Source: Clostridiales bacterium UBA4039
GTDB taxonomy: Bacteria; Bacillota; Clostridia; Lachnospirales; Vallitaleaceae
NCBI GenBank assembly: GCA_002382805.1
Contig: DGAD01000053.1
Location: 1 to 64,000, forward strand
DNA length: 64,000 nucleotides
Direction: 5' to 3'
The notes beneath the pieces are model-generated. The model made no database searches and was not told where the DNA came from. It saw only the letters and a list, made by a program, of their open reading frames with translations. This document shows positions 33,634 to 43,415 of the stretch, one piece after another. Both the position numbers and the translations under genes were made by a program. How positions within the stretch are numbered: the first letter of the stretch is position 1; the number at the start of each line of letters is the position of its first letter.

Positions 33634-36198
33634 TTATCTATCAATGACTTCTATAAGAATCTCATCATTGGATCGTTGTATCCATTCATCCGGAATGAAC
33701 AATGTCTCCATTTGCATATATGGGTCAACATTACCTTTATGTACTTCTCCATTCATTTTGAACTCTCGGTTTGTTGCTTCTTCTTTGGCTTTTCCCGAGT
33801 ACTTAAGATGAATTTTCTTTCCTAGATAATTAATCTTAAATGATAGTTTATCAAAATATTGATAGCGGCTTGGCTGAATTTTTAGCCCACCTAAGGTTGG
33901 CTCGAATCCATATACAAAGCGCACCAATAATTTGAAAAGTACGTTCGAACTTCCTGTTTGCCAATCTTGCATTGATTCTCCATCAATATGGAACTCCTCA
34001 TTATCTCCATAGGAGTTTGGAACGACAAATGGAGACACTGAAACTGTATCATGTGTAAACGGAAGCAGCTTTTCAAGCTGATCCCAAGCTTGCTTTCCTT
34101 CTCCAATCGCAAACAAACTCATCGCACCAAACATACTCGCGTGAATATAGGTTGCGCCATTTTCCGCAGTTCCTTTTGGAAGATTTGGTATTCGTCCAAC
34201 ACCTTTAACGCCTTTTTCAAAATACGGTTCAAATGTTTTATAGCCATATTTTGAGTCTAAACGTTCATACGCTTTTAAAATATATTCTCGATGCTTTGGA
34301 TAATTCGCATCAATTTTCATGAACTCTGAAAGAATCCAAAACGCCTGACTTGTCAAACCATCACGCGCCACTCCATCAGGATCATTGCGACTACCTACTA
34401 GATATGATTTTTGGTCGCCCCAACCATGGATAATGTGGTCGCCATCGATTGCATGCGCAAGCAATCCTTCAATAATTTCTTCTTTTGCCTTCTGATAGCC
34501 TTCTTCTCGTTCGTTCAAAATCTCATACAAATGGCTATATTCTGGTTTATCCTTAAGATATCCCATTATTTCCAGCATTTCACAGAGATTTTGATACACT
34601 TGTAACGTTGCCATAACAGAGACGCCTGTTCCATACTCTTTGTTCGGGTCTTGGCTTCTTCCCAGTCCATCAAGCGCATCATTCCAGTCGCCATATAGAG
34701 CTAAGACACATTTTGTATGTTCATGGTCACGATTTTCAAGAAGATACTCCATAATACGCACCAAGTGCATAAGTACAGATTCTTTGACATCGTTCTTTTT
34801 AGCTATGTGCTTATGTACATCAACAAAATCATAGTACCCACATTGCTCGTTTAAGAGCGACCAATCATTAGTAAATCTCAGATAGGTCATAATCGTTGAA
34901 ATAACCCATACACCTTGGTCAATAAATGGACGTAAATCCATTGCCGGCAAACTGTTCTCATGCTCCGGCAAAGAATATTGACGGGGAAGCTGTCCTGTTA
35001 GACTTGTAAAATCAAGTGCTTCCAACATTTTATTTTTTGCTTTTTCCGGCTCATAGTATAGATACCCTTCAAGCGCCTGGAAAATATCACGAATTCCAAT
35101 CAAAGAAAAATGTGATAATTGTATATACCCTTTAATCTCAGAACAAAATGTTACTTGTTCTTTTAAATGATGTAAAAAGCCATTCATAATTGCCGAATTA
35201 ATATCTCTACCACCATCAACTTGTGCTAAGAACTGCTCTTTTACTTCTGATGGTTTTTCTTGCACTTGAGTGTGTGTCAATGCAGCAAACTCTTCATCTG
35301 TTCGCGCATAACGCATCTCCACATGATATTCAATCGTATCCTCAAGACGGTATGTTATAAAATCTCCACAAATTCCTGTTTCAGTAAATGACGTTGCATG
35401 AACATTATCTGCCAACGCTTCCTCTTGAAACACTTTCGCCGTATGCAAGGAAGATCTCGCCCCGCCAACGTACTGATAACGCGATGTCGTATGACTTGCA
35501 CTTAATACCTTTTCAGGTTTATCTACATCGGTATAAATAACTCCATAGTTCGTTGCCATTGAATCCCGATCACGCTCTTCATATGTCTCAATATTAAAAT
35601 AACCTAATTGTTGATCTTCATGATAACGTACTTGTCTAAACCATCGGTCTGTTGAATTTTCAACCAATGCATTTTTCAAAAAAGGATTGAAGTAAGCACT
35701 CGAAAAAACAGTCAACGGCTGTCCCGTTTTGTTCATCAATATCAACTTATAATAAATTTTTCGACCTTTAACATAAGTAATTAATGCCGTTGTCAGCTTA
35801 TCCGTATCTGTAATATAATATGTCTTATCTTTACTAAATACGGTAAAGCGAACAAGCTCTTGAGGCTCTTGTTGCATAATGGGAACTGACAAACAAGAGA
35901 ACTTGTGGTTTTCACCTTGTATGCCTGCAAAAAAAGCAATTTTTGGTTCTGCACCTTCACTTGCACGTAAAAAAGGAGAAAATAACCCTTCATTACAATG
36001 GATATAGCCAGATCCATAGGTCCAATAGTTAAATCCGTCCGCTCCATATGGATATCTTGTATCACCTGTATCTGTTGGCAACATCATTATATCTCTATCA
36101 ATAAAATACCCCCCCGGAATCTTACCTTCACAAAGCACACTGTCGCCTGACATAATTTCATGATACATACGTAAATACTTTTCTACATTTTTTTTCAT
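33634..36198 (-). CDS. GH94 phosphorylase, probably N,N'-diacetylchitobiose phosphorylase
   Basis: An 854-residue enzyme of glycoside hydrolase family 94. It has the N-terminal beta-sandwich, a linker, and the (alpha/alpha)6 barrel with the catalytic Asp in YGDWNDALDGLGR. It ends with KINYLGKKIHLKYSGKAK. GH94 enzymes split disaccharides with phosphate. Motifs alone do not separate cellobiose from chitobiose phosphorylases. The neighbours (nagA, nagB, GH3 hexosaminidase, ROK, phosphohexomutase) point to (GlcNAc)2. It has no signal peptide, so it acts in the cytoplasm on imported sugar and saves one ATP per bond. Confidence 0.75.
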   Translation of the reverse strand: MKKNVEKYLRMYHEIMSGDSVLCEGKIPGGYFIDRDIMMLPTDTGDTRYPYGADGFNYWTYGSGYIHCNEGLFSPFLRASEGAEPKIAFFAGIQGENHKFSCLSVPIMQQEPQELVRFTVFSKDKTYYITDTDKLTTALITYVKGRKIYYKLILMNKTGQPLTVFSSAYFNPFLKNALVENSTDRWFRQVRYHEDQQLGYFNIETYEERDRDSMATNYGVIYTDVDKPEKVLSASHTTSRYQYVGGARSSLHTAKVFQEEALADNVHATSFTETGICGDFITYRLEDTIEYHVEMRYARTDEEFAALTHTQVQEKPSEVKEQFLAQVDGGRDINSAIMNGFLHHLKEQVTFCSEIKGYIQLSHFSLIGIRDIFQALEGYLYYEPEKAKNKMLEALDFTSLTGQLPRQYSLPEHENSLPAMDLRPFIDQGVWVISTIMTYLRFTNDWSLLNEQCGYYDFVDVHKHIAKKNDVKESVLMHLVRIMEYLLENRDHEHTKCVLALYGDWNDALDGLGRSQDPNKEYGTGVSVMATLQVYQNLCEMLEIMGYLKDKPEYSHLYEILNEREEGYQKAKEEIIEGLLAHAIDGDHIIHGWGDQKSYLVGSRNDPDGVARDGLTSQAFWILSEFMKIDANYPKHREYILKAYERLDSKYGYKTFEPYFEKGVKGVGRIPNLPKGTAENGATYIHASMFGAMSLFAIGEGKQAWDQLEKLLPFTHDTVSVSPFVVPNSYGDNEEFHIDGESMQDWQTGSSNVLFKLLVRFVYGFEPTLGGLKIQPSRYQYFDKLSFKINYLGKKIHLKYSGKAKEEATNREFKMNGEVHKGNVDPYMQMETLFIPDEWIQRSNDEILIEVIDR

Positions 36199-36204
36199 TA
36201 TGGA

Positions 36205-37782
36205 TCACCTACCTTTAAACACTTTTTCAAATACAGCTTCAAACGTGCTCTCGATAATGCCCCCTGTCTTAATGACAATATCCGCATACTCACTTAGATG
36301 TTCTGCATCCATCGGACTTCTTGAAGCAATTGCAATAATAGGTTTATTTGGACAATATTTACGGATTTCTTTTAAAACCTCTAGCTGACGGGTAAAACGA
36401 TATGCATTAACTGTACTAAATACAATAACATCTGAGATAATTCCCACATCTGCTAAACTAATGATCTCTTCATCCGTTGGATTCCAAGGCATAATTGCCT
36501 CTTTGATTTCTTGATGTCCTGTGACTCTATTTAATATGTCTTTTAGTGATATATCATACAGATTCGTGGCATCACTCATTACAAGTCGTGCCGGATTCCC
36601 AAAAACAATCCCCACTTTTTTTCCTTGGATATCTACAGGAAGCTCCTCCTGTGTTCCTTTGTAAAGAATAATACCTTTTTGCGCAATATCTTTTGATAAT
36701 TTTTTCCCTTGTGCCGCATCAATTTCTTTGATCTTATGCTCCGGCTTTGCTTGTTCACGGGTTAAGGCTTCTTTTGCCTTTAATATACGATATACCGAAT
36801 CATTGATTCGTTCTTCACTAATCTCGCCATTTTCAACACATGTATACACATAATCAACAAACCAATCACATGCACATGTGGATATAATAAGGTCTGAACC
36901 TGCATTAATGGCTAATTTGATAGATTCTTTTTCTCCATATTCATTAAGAATCGCTTTCATCACTAAATCATCGGTCACCACTAATCCTTTGAAACCAAGT
37001 TGTTCTCGTAGATAGCCTACAACCTTAGGTGATAACGACGCAGGTAGTTCTGGATCCATAGCTTCAAAAATCCCATGGTGTGTCATAATACAACTCAAAC
37101 CATTTTCAATCGCTTGTTTAAACGGTAAAATTTCAACCGTCTCCAAGCGCTGCATTGGCTCCGGGTTTCTATCTACCTGAAAATGTGTATCAACTTCTGT
37201 AATACGCATTCCTGGGAAATGTTTTCCACAGGCAAATATCGCTTCTTCTTGCATTCCTTCTATATAAGCTGTTCCCATATCCGCAACCACTTGTGGCTCT
37301 GTTGAATATCTGCGGTTATCGACAATGCTCACACCATTTTTCGCATCATAATCTACATCTAAAACCGGTGCATAGCATAGATTAATTCCGGCGTAGCGTA
37401 ATTCTCTCGCAACATAACGTCCTTGTTGATATGCCAAGGTTTTATCATTAGCAAAACCTAACGTCATATTACCTGGAAAAATTGTTGTTTCGTTAAAGAT
37501 TGCTGTAAGTTGTCCTCCTTCTTGGTCAATGGTTAGCCAAAACGGAATTTGATGTTTGCTCTCAGTAACATGGCTGTTGATTTCTTCAGTCATTTTCTTT
37601 AACTGACTTAGACTCTTGACATTGTTGCCAGAAAAAAAAATGAATCCGCCCAATTGGTCCTTACGATTCATTTCAACAAATTTTTCCGGCATCTTGTCAT
37701 ATCCTTGATAGTATTGAAGAAACATCTGAGCAATTTTTTCTTTCAATGTCATTTTTTCAAATACTTGATCTGCAATAAACAT
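36205..37782 (-). CDS. GH3 beta-N-acetylhexosaminidase-like protein
   Basis: A 525-residue GH3 protein of the NagZ/NagA-type. DQEGGQLTAIF and the nucleophile in VVTDDLVMKA are present. The family motif KHFPGHGxxxxDSH reads KHFPGMRITEVDTH here: the acid/base histidine (in DTH) is kept but the His-Gly after PG is replaced by Met-Arg. It carries a second alpha/beta domain (residues about 370-520), like the larger NagZ proteins. No signal peptide, so cytoplasmic. Some GH3 GlcNAcases are phosphorylases, which would also fit. It lies six bases upstream of GH94. Confidence 0.85.
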   Translation of the reverse strand: MFIADQVFEKMTLKEKIAQMFLQYYQGYDKMPEKFVEMNRKDQLGGFIFFSGNNVKSLSQLKKMTEEINSHVTESKHQIPFWLTIDQEGGQLTAIFNETTIFPGNMTLGFANDKTLAYQQGRYVARELRYAGINLCYAPVLDVDYDAKNGVSIVDNRRYSTEPQVVADMGTAYIEGMQEEAIFACGKHFPGMRITEVDTHFQVDRNPEPMQRLETVEILPFKQAIENGLSCIMTHHGIFEAMDPELPASLSPKVVGYLREQLGFKGLVVTDDLVMKAILNEYGEKESIKLAINAGSDLIISTCACDWFVDYVYTCVENGEISEERINDSVYRILKAKEALTREQAKPEHKIKEIDAAQGKKLSKDIAQKGIILYKGTQEELPVDIQGKKVGIVFGNPARLVMSDATNLYDISLKDILNRVTGHQEIKEAIMPWNPTDEEIISLADVGIISDVIVFSTVNAYRFTRQLEVLKEIRKYCPNKPIIAIASRSPMDAEHLSEYADIVIKTGGIIESTFEAVFEKVFKGR

Positions 37783-37791
37783 ATATGCCTC

Positions 37792-39204
37792 CTATATCTC
37801 CAAAAACTCCTTCATTTTTTGTATGTATGTATTTGCTATGTCTGCACTTGAATCTTCTGCAAAGATTCGAAGCAACGGCTCTGTTCCTGAGAATCTGGCA
37901 ATAATCCAGCCACCATCTTCAAAGTATACTTTAACACCATCATCATAGCTAATATGATCAATCACTTTCCCAAAGTCAGGCACGCTTTTTTCTTCATATA
38001 ATAAGTTTAGCAAGCGCTCTTTTTCCTTTGGATGAAACTCTAGATTAGCCTCTGTCATCTCAAAAGATCCATAAGTATCTTCAATAACTTTAAGCATTTC
38101 GCCTAGACGTTTTCCTGTCACAGAAATCATCTCTACAAGTAAACCTGCAGCAAAAATTCCATCTTTTCCATTGACATGCCCTTTTAGAGTTAAACCACCA
38201 CTACTTTCTCCACCAATGATAGCATCAGTTTCTTGCATTTTAGCAGAGACATATTTAAATCCTACTGGAACTTCATAACATTCTTGTCCATGTTTTTTGG
38301 CAATGGCATCCAGTAGATGCGTCGTTGCGATATTACGTACGACGCCACCTTCCCAATGTTTATACTCAAGAAGGTAATTATAGAGTAAGGCCATAATCTT
38401 ATTAGGATGAATAAACTCTCCCGTTTCGTCAATAATACCTAAACGGTCTGCATCTCCATCGGTTCCAATACCAAGGTCATATTTTTTTTCAACTACAAAA
38501 TCACTTAATCGCGTTAATGTTTGAGCACTTGGTGATGGCAATCGTCCACCAAACATAGTGTCATGTCGGTCATGAATGACATCTACATCACAACGTGCGG
38601 ACATTAAAATGGTCTGTAATGATGTTTTTGACACACCAAACATTGGATCAAGAAGAATCTTCAAATGTTTGTTACGAATCGCTTCAACATTAAGCATACT
38701 AAGAATCGTATCTATATAATCATTAAACGGACTGATTAATTGTATTTTTCCTTCACTAAGCCCCTCTTCATAGATGAGCGTTTTTACCTCTTCTTTATTA
38801 ATATTGTTAGCTTTCATTTCGATACGGTCTGTAACCGTTACATCTGAGTCACGTCCTTCACGAACAAAGACTTTTATCCCATTATATTCTGCTGGGTTAT
38901 GACTCGCTGTTACCGCCATTCCGTATGCACATTCATATTTTTCAACGGCATACATAATAATTGGGGTTGGCGCCTCTGTATCAACTAACCATACACGAAT
39001 ATCGTTTCCTGCAAAGACTTCACTAAGCCAATGCGCTGCTCGTCTTGATAAAAACCGTCGATCATAGCCGATAACGATACCCGGTGCTGCCACCTCTTCA
39101 TCTTTCATCATCTCTACAACAGCTTGTGCAATGCGAATAACATTTTCACGTGTGAACTCATCACCTATGATGGCTCTCCAGCCACCTGTTCCAAATTTAA
39201 TCAT
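37792..39204 (-). CDS. Alpha-D-phosphohexomutase (probable GlcNAc-phosphate mutase)
   Basis: A 470-residue phosphoglucomutase/phosphomannomutase family enzyme. The phosphoserine loop is TASHNPAEYNGIK, the metal loop GTDGDADRLGI, the sugar loop GGESSGG and the phosphate-binding loop RFSGTEPLLRI. It moves phosphate between C1 and C6 of a hexose. Next to GH94 and nagA it most likely turns GlcNAc-1-P into GlcNAc-6-P, but it could also use glucose phosphates. It is eight bases downstream of the permease gene. Confidence 0.85.
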   Translation of the reverse strand: MIKFGTGGWRAIIGDEFTRENVIRIAQAVVEMMKDEEVAAPGIVIGYDRRFLSRRAAHWLSEVFAGNDIRVWLVDTEAPTPIIMYAVEKYECAYGMAVTASHNPAEYNGIKVFVREGRDSDVTVTDRIEMKANNINKEEVKTLIYEEGLSEGKIQLISPFNDYIDTILSMLNVEAIRNKHLKILLDPMFGVSKTSLQTILMSARCDVDVIHDRHDTMFGGRLPSPSAQTLTRLSDFVVEKKYDLGIGTDGDADRLGIIDETGEFIHPNKIMALLYNYLLEYKHWEGGVVRNIATTHLLDAIAKKHGQECYEVPVGFKYVSAKMQETDAIIGGESSGGLTLKGHVNGKDGIFAAGLLVEMISVTGKRLGEMLKVIEDTYGSFEMTEANLEFHPKEKERLLNLLYEEKSVPDFGKVIDHISYDDGVKVYFEDGGWIIARFSGTEPLLRIFAEDSSADIANTYIQKMKEFLEI

Positions 39205-39212
39205 GTTCTCAC

Positions 39213-40037
39213 CTAGCCTTTCACTGCTCCGGAGGTCATACCTTCGATAATAAATTGTTGTGCAAAGATATATACAGTTACAATTGGAACAACGATAATT
39301 GCAATAACCGCTGCCATTAACCCGTAATCCGTTCCATATTGTGAACTAATGTCCGTAAGCAATACGTTAATCGGCATTTTGTCACGTGTACGAAGAATAA
39401 TAAGTGCCGAGAACAAATCATTGTATGACCATAAGAAAACGAATATTCCTACAGCTGCTAATGATGGTTTTGTAATCGGTAGTACTATTTTTTTGAAAAC
39501 CTGATATGCTGAACATCCTTCTATAAATGCTGCTTCTTCCATCTCAATCGGAATCGTTGTCATATATGCTGCCAACGTTGAAATTGTAAAGGCTAAGTTT
39601 CCAGCAATCTGTGGAAGGATAAGCCCCAAATAGTTATTAAACAAATTCATTTTCAACAAAATTCCAAATACAGGTACGATTGTTGCAAAGATAGGAATCA
39701 TCAGTGATGATATAACCAACCCTTGTATAACCATCTTGCTTTTAAATCGAAAACGTGCCAATGTATATGCTGCTAAAGATCCAAACAGTAATACAAAAAA
39801 CACAACCGTTACAGAAATAATAAGGGAGTTTGCATACCCTTGAAGTATATTGTTTTCAAGTGCTGTTTGATAGTTCTCTAAAAAAAAGCGTTGGGGAAGC
39901 GAAAATGAATTCATAACAATCTCTTGTGTATCTTTGAATGAGTTGATTATAACCCAAACGAGTGGATAGATTGTTGTCAACGCCCAAAAAGCTAGAACGA
40001 TATACATAATTTTTGACAAAATTCTACTTTTCTTCAT
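39213..40037 (-). CDS. ABC sugar permease (MalG/LacG type)
   Basis: A 274-residue inner membrane permease with six predicted transmembrane segments. The EAA loop EEAAFIEGCSAYQVFKKIVL contacts the ATPase. It pairs with the permease upstream and the binding lipoprotein at 41013-42371 for uptake of a (probably GlcNAc-containing) oligosaccharide. No ATPase gene is in the operon. Confidence 0.92.
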   Translation of the reverse strand: MKKSRILSKIMYIVLAFWALTTIYPLVWVIINSFKDTQEIVMNSFSLPQRFFLENYQTALENNILQGYANSLIISVTVVFFVLLFGSLAAYTLARFRFKSKMVIQGLVISSLMIPIFATIVPVFGILLKMNLFNNYLGLILPQIAGNLAFTISTLAAYMTTIPIEMEEAAFIEGCSAYQVFKKIVLPITKPSLAAVGIFVFLWSYNDLFSALIILRTRDKMPINVLLTDISSQYGTDYGLMAAVIAIIVVPIVTVYIFAQQFIIEGMTSGAVKG

Positions 40038-40054
40038 GTTAATCCTCTTTTCTC

Positions 40055-40924
40055 TTAATACGTAAATTCTTCCTGTCTAAATATTCGATTCACTATGAAT
40101 GAAACACCTAGTCCGATGACAACGATAACAACTGAAATGGAAGCGCCATAGCCAAAGGCTTCATCAATGAATGTCTTTTGATACATATATAATCCCAGAA
40201 CCTGCGATGAGTTCATTGGGCCCCCATTGGTAATGACAAGAACAAGGTCAAATACTTTTAAGGTTCCTGTAATTGCCAATACAAGACATGTAATCAGAAC
40301 ATTTCGAATCAGTGGAATAGTGATATAAATCAATTTTTTAAACCCTGTCACTCCATCTAGCATGGCTGATTCATATAATGACTTTGGAATTTGCTTAATC
40401 GCTGTTAGCATAAGGACAAAATAGAAACCGACATACTGCCAAACGGTCGGGACGGCAATGATTTCCAGAGCTGTTTCAACTGTTTTCCACACTTTGGGGT
40501 CTCCGCCAAGGTTAACAATTATATTATTTAACAGACCACCATCATATGCGTAAAACAAGTTGAACATCATACCGATAGCTGTTGCAGAAATAACGATCGG
40601 GAAAAAGAAAACAGTTTGAAAGAAACGATCTCCTTTTGAAATACCATTAACCAGTACTGCTAATATAAGGGCTATACCAAGTTCAAAAATAATGATATAT
40701 GCCATTAAGATAAATGTATTTTTGACTGCCACGTGCATAGTTTTGTCGTTCAGCATTCGTGTATAGTTGTCAATACCAATAAATGTTGAATTATAGTACC
40801 CATCCGATGCATAAAAGCTTTTTATGATATTCATGAAAAATGGATAAAATAAGAACACTGTCATAAAAAGCAACGCCGGAAACAAAAAAAGAAAAATTGT
40901 TTTTTTATTTTCATATAGCTTCAT
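40055..40924 (-). CDS. ABC sugar permease (MalF/LacF type)
   Basis: A 289-residue permease with six transmembrane segments and the EAA-loop YESAMLDGVTGFKKLIYITI. It is the partner of the permease downstream (17 bases away). It is separated from the binding-protein gene by a stable hairpin that probably keeps lipoprotein expression higher than permease expression. Confidence 0.92.
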   Translation of the reverse strand: MKLYENKKTIFLFLFPALLFMTVFLFYPFFMNIIKSFYASDGYYNSTFIGIDNYTRMLNDKTMHVAVKNTFILMAYIIIFELGIALILAVLVNGISKGDRFFQTVFFFPIVISATAIGMMFNLFYAYDGGLLNNIIVNLGGDPKVWKTVETALEIIAVPTVWQYVGFYFVLMLTAIKQIPKSLYESAMLDGVTGFKKLIYITIPLIRNVLITCLVLAITGTLKVFDLVLVITNGGPMNSSQVLGLYMYQKTFIDEAFGYGASISVVIVVIGLGVSFIVNRIFRQEEFTY

Positions 40925-40968
40925 TTTATTACCTCTTTTTATAGTTTATTGCGTTATTTGGGTATAAA

Positions 40969-41006
40969 TATAGCAGCACGGCGATAGATATCGATATGCT
41001 GCTATA
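40969..41006 (-). other. Intercistronic hairpin after the binding-protein gene
   Basis: TATAGCAGCA and TGCTGCTATA form a 10 base-pair stem just after the lipoprotein stop. It is followed by a weak T-rich stretch. It is either a leaky terminator or a 3' mRNA stabiliser, common between binding-protein and permease genes. Confidence 0.6.
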
Positions 41007-41012
41007 GTTTTT

Positions 41013-42371
41013 TTAACGATTCTGAATATTTTTAACTTCTGCTAAAACTTCTTCTGCTGTTCTTTCACCAAATGCGATGAATGGAACACCTTCTTTAACA
41101 ATATAGTTAAATGCTTCTGGTTTTAGACGAGAGTCGATTGGCATTGTAAGACCACTAGCTGCTGCTGCAATCTTATGTCCATCTAATGCAACTTGTGAAA
41201 GACCTTCAACTGTTACAGCCGCACTTGGTGTTCCACCATTTGCTGTTGCAATCGCTTTAATTGCATCTGCTGATGTTAAATAGTTGATTAAGTCAATAAC
41301 AACTTGTTGCTTCGCTTCGTCTTCATATGATCTTCTTGAGATATAGTATCCACTTGAATATCCAGCAACGATAGATGAAGGATCTTTTGCTCCACCTGGC
41401 GCTGTAGGCATTGGAATAACTGTCATTTTCTCTTGAAGTGCTTCATCACATCCACCGATGAACCAAGAACCTTCTAAGATCATAGCTGCTTTTTCTTGAC
41501 GGAAAAGGTTTTGTGCTGCTTCGATTTCCATTGAAATCGCATCAGGACTGAACGCTTTCATGTCATAGAAGTCTTTAATAAGTGTTAATCCATCAACCCA
41601 TGATTGAGGAACGTCGCCGTCTAACATGTTTTGGTGCTCAGTAACACCTGCTTGTGCAAGAATGAAGTGCTCAATCATGTAATGTGATTGTGCTACAGGA
41701 CCTGCAAATGGAGTTATTCCATTTTCGTTGAATACTTCAATCGCTTTAACCATGTTTTCCCAAGTTGTTGGGTATTCAAGGCCATATTCATCAAAAAGTC
41801 CTTTGTTGATAAATAATCCTTCATAGAAACCAGTTAATGGTAACGCATATACTTCACCATCAAATTCTCTAACTGAATCCAGGATACCTTCTGAAATAGC
41901 TGTTCCAACTTCTGGGAATGTTTCACGAACTTCTGACAAAGGTACTACGCTATCACTTTCAATAATTCCTTTTACGTCAGCTCCTGTGTAGAAGAATGTA
42001 ACGTCTGCTTCGTTTCCTGTTGAGAAGTCAGTTTTTACAGCTGTTCTATACTCATCTCCGACAGATGTCATTGATTCGTTAATAATTGTTACATGTGGAT
42101 TTGCTGCCATAAAATCTTTGATTTGTTGTTCGAATGTTTCTGTTGATGGGTCTGTACCACCAAACATTGTTACAACTCGAAGTTCTACGTCTTGTGCTAC
42201 TTCTTCTGTTTCGCCTGCGTCTTCAGTTTCATCTGCCGCGCCTGCATCGTCTGTTGTTGCTTCACTTGAGCTACCTGCGTCTGTGCTAGTGTCCGTTTCT
42301 TTTGGACCACATCCTACAAACAAAGATGCCATAAGTGCTACCATAAGTACTAGTGATAAAAGTTTTTTCAT
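41013..42371 (-). CDS. Sugar-binding lipoprotein of an ABC transporter
   Basis: A 452-residue family 1 solute-binding protein. It has a signal peptide with lipobox (ASLFVGCG, Cys21), an acidic Ser/Thr/Asp-rich linker at about 25-60, and then the binding domain. It is anchored on the outer face of the membrane and delivers sugar to the two permeases. The ribosome binding site is GGGAGG. The two-component system upstream likely controls it. The ligand is inferred to be chitobiose or a related amino-sugar oligomer. Confidence 0.92.
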   Translation of the reverse strand: MKKLLSLVLMVALMASLFVGCGPKETDTSTDAGSSSEATTDDAGAADETEDAGETEEVAQDVELRVVTMFGGTDPSTETFEQQIKDFMAANPHVTIINESMTSVGDEYRTAVKTDFSTGNEADVTFFYTGADVKGIIESDSVVPLSEVRETFPEVGTAISEGILDSVREFDGEVYALPLTGFYEGLFINKGLFDEYGLEYPTTWENMVKAIEVFNENGITPFAGPVAQSHYMIEHFILAQAGVTEHQNMLDGDVPQSWVDGLTLIKDFYDMKAFSPDAISMEIEAAQNLFRQEKAAMILEGSWFIGGCDEALQEKMTVIPMPTAPGGAKDPSSIVAGYSSGYYISRRSYEDEAKQQVVIDLINYLTSADAIKAIATANGGTPSAAVTVEGLSQVALDGHKIAAAASGLTMPIDSRLKPEAFNYIVKEGVPFIAFGERTAEEVLAEVKNIQNR

Positions 42372-42542
42372 TGTGTTCCTCCCTTTACAGATATAATATT
42401 TTGTAACATTTACTGTACCTATATATTAACACTTCATTTGGTAATATTTAAGAAGTCAATCTTGTTGTTTCTTGTCTATTCTTGTACAATTGCACAATTT
42501 TGTCCAATCGATACCCATTTTATTGTCTTATTCTTATATTAC

Positions 42543-43406
42543 CTAGACATAATTCGTGTTTCTATATTGGTTAGGAGTTACACCTGTGTACTTTTTAAAA
42601 GTCTTCGTAAAATACGGTGTGTCTGTATATCCTACAAGCTCTCCTATCTCATAAACCTTATATTGGGTCTCGACAAGAAGCCGTTTCGCTTCTTGAACGC
42701 GAATCTCATTAAGCAGCTGCACAAAAGAATTATCCAGTTCCTGTTTGAGTATTTTGCACAAATACCATGTGCTAATAAGAAGATGGTCTGCAACTTCTTG
42801 AAGATCCAGTTTGTGGCTATAATTTTCTTTCATATAGTTAATTGCTTGAACCGCTAAATACTTAATTCTTGATTCATTTTCGTCTTCCTTTAAGGGCGTT
42901 GTCTGATCCACCTGTTCTTTATTCGATTCATTCCCCGCTTCTTCAATCGCCTCTTCATCAAAGACATTGATGGTCTCAATTAATTTTTTCCTTAAGCGTT
43001 TAACATCGTCTTCTTTGGAACGCTCATCATCTAATTGCATCATTGCTTCGATTACAGCAGATTTTATATCTTCTATATTCGTCGGCTTCAATAAATATTT
43101 TATAACGCCCAGTTCAATGGCTTTTTGCGCATAGTCAAACTCACGATAGCTTGTCAATACAATAAACTTTGTCTCTTTCGTTACCGCCCTTAGCTTTTCA
43201 ATCATTTGCAATCCATTTAACTTCGGCATTCGAATATCACTTACAACAATATCCGGCTTTAGTTCTGCAATCAACTGTAATCCTTCTACACCATTTTTTG
43301 CTGTGCCGCAAATCTCACAATTGATTTCCTCCCAGGGAACAAGTTCTTTAAGCCCTTTGATTACCATCGGTTCATCATCAATAATAAAAATCTTATATTT
43401 TCCCAT
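42543..43406 (-). CDS. YesN-type response regulator (REC plus AraC HTH)
   Basis: A 287-residue regulator. The receiver is at 1-120, with phosphoacceptor Asp in KPDIVVSDIRMPKLNGL and the LLKPTN end. A linker follows, and an AraC-type double helix-turn-helix occupies the last 100 residues (LDLQEVADHLLISTWYLCKI, then GVTPNQYRN). It is ten bases downstream of the sensor kinase and 171 bases upstream of the lipoprotein gene, the usual order for sugar uptake control. Confidence 0.93.
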   Translation of the reverse strand: MGKYKIFIIDDEPMVIKGLKELVPWEEINCEICGTAKNGVEGLQLIAELKPDIVVSDIRMPKLNGLQMIEKLRAVTKETKFIVLTSYREFDYAQKAIELGVIKYLLKPTNIEDIKSAVIEAMMQLDDERSKEDDVKRLRKKLIETINVFDEEAIEEAGNESNKEQVDQTTPLKEDENESRIKYLAVQAINYMKENYSHKLDLQEVADHLLISTWYLCKILKQELDNSFVQLLNEIRVQEAKRLLVETQYKVYEIGELVGYTDTPYFTKTFKKYTGVTPNQYRNTNYV

Positions 43407-43415
43407 ACTGTCTCC

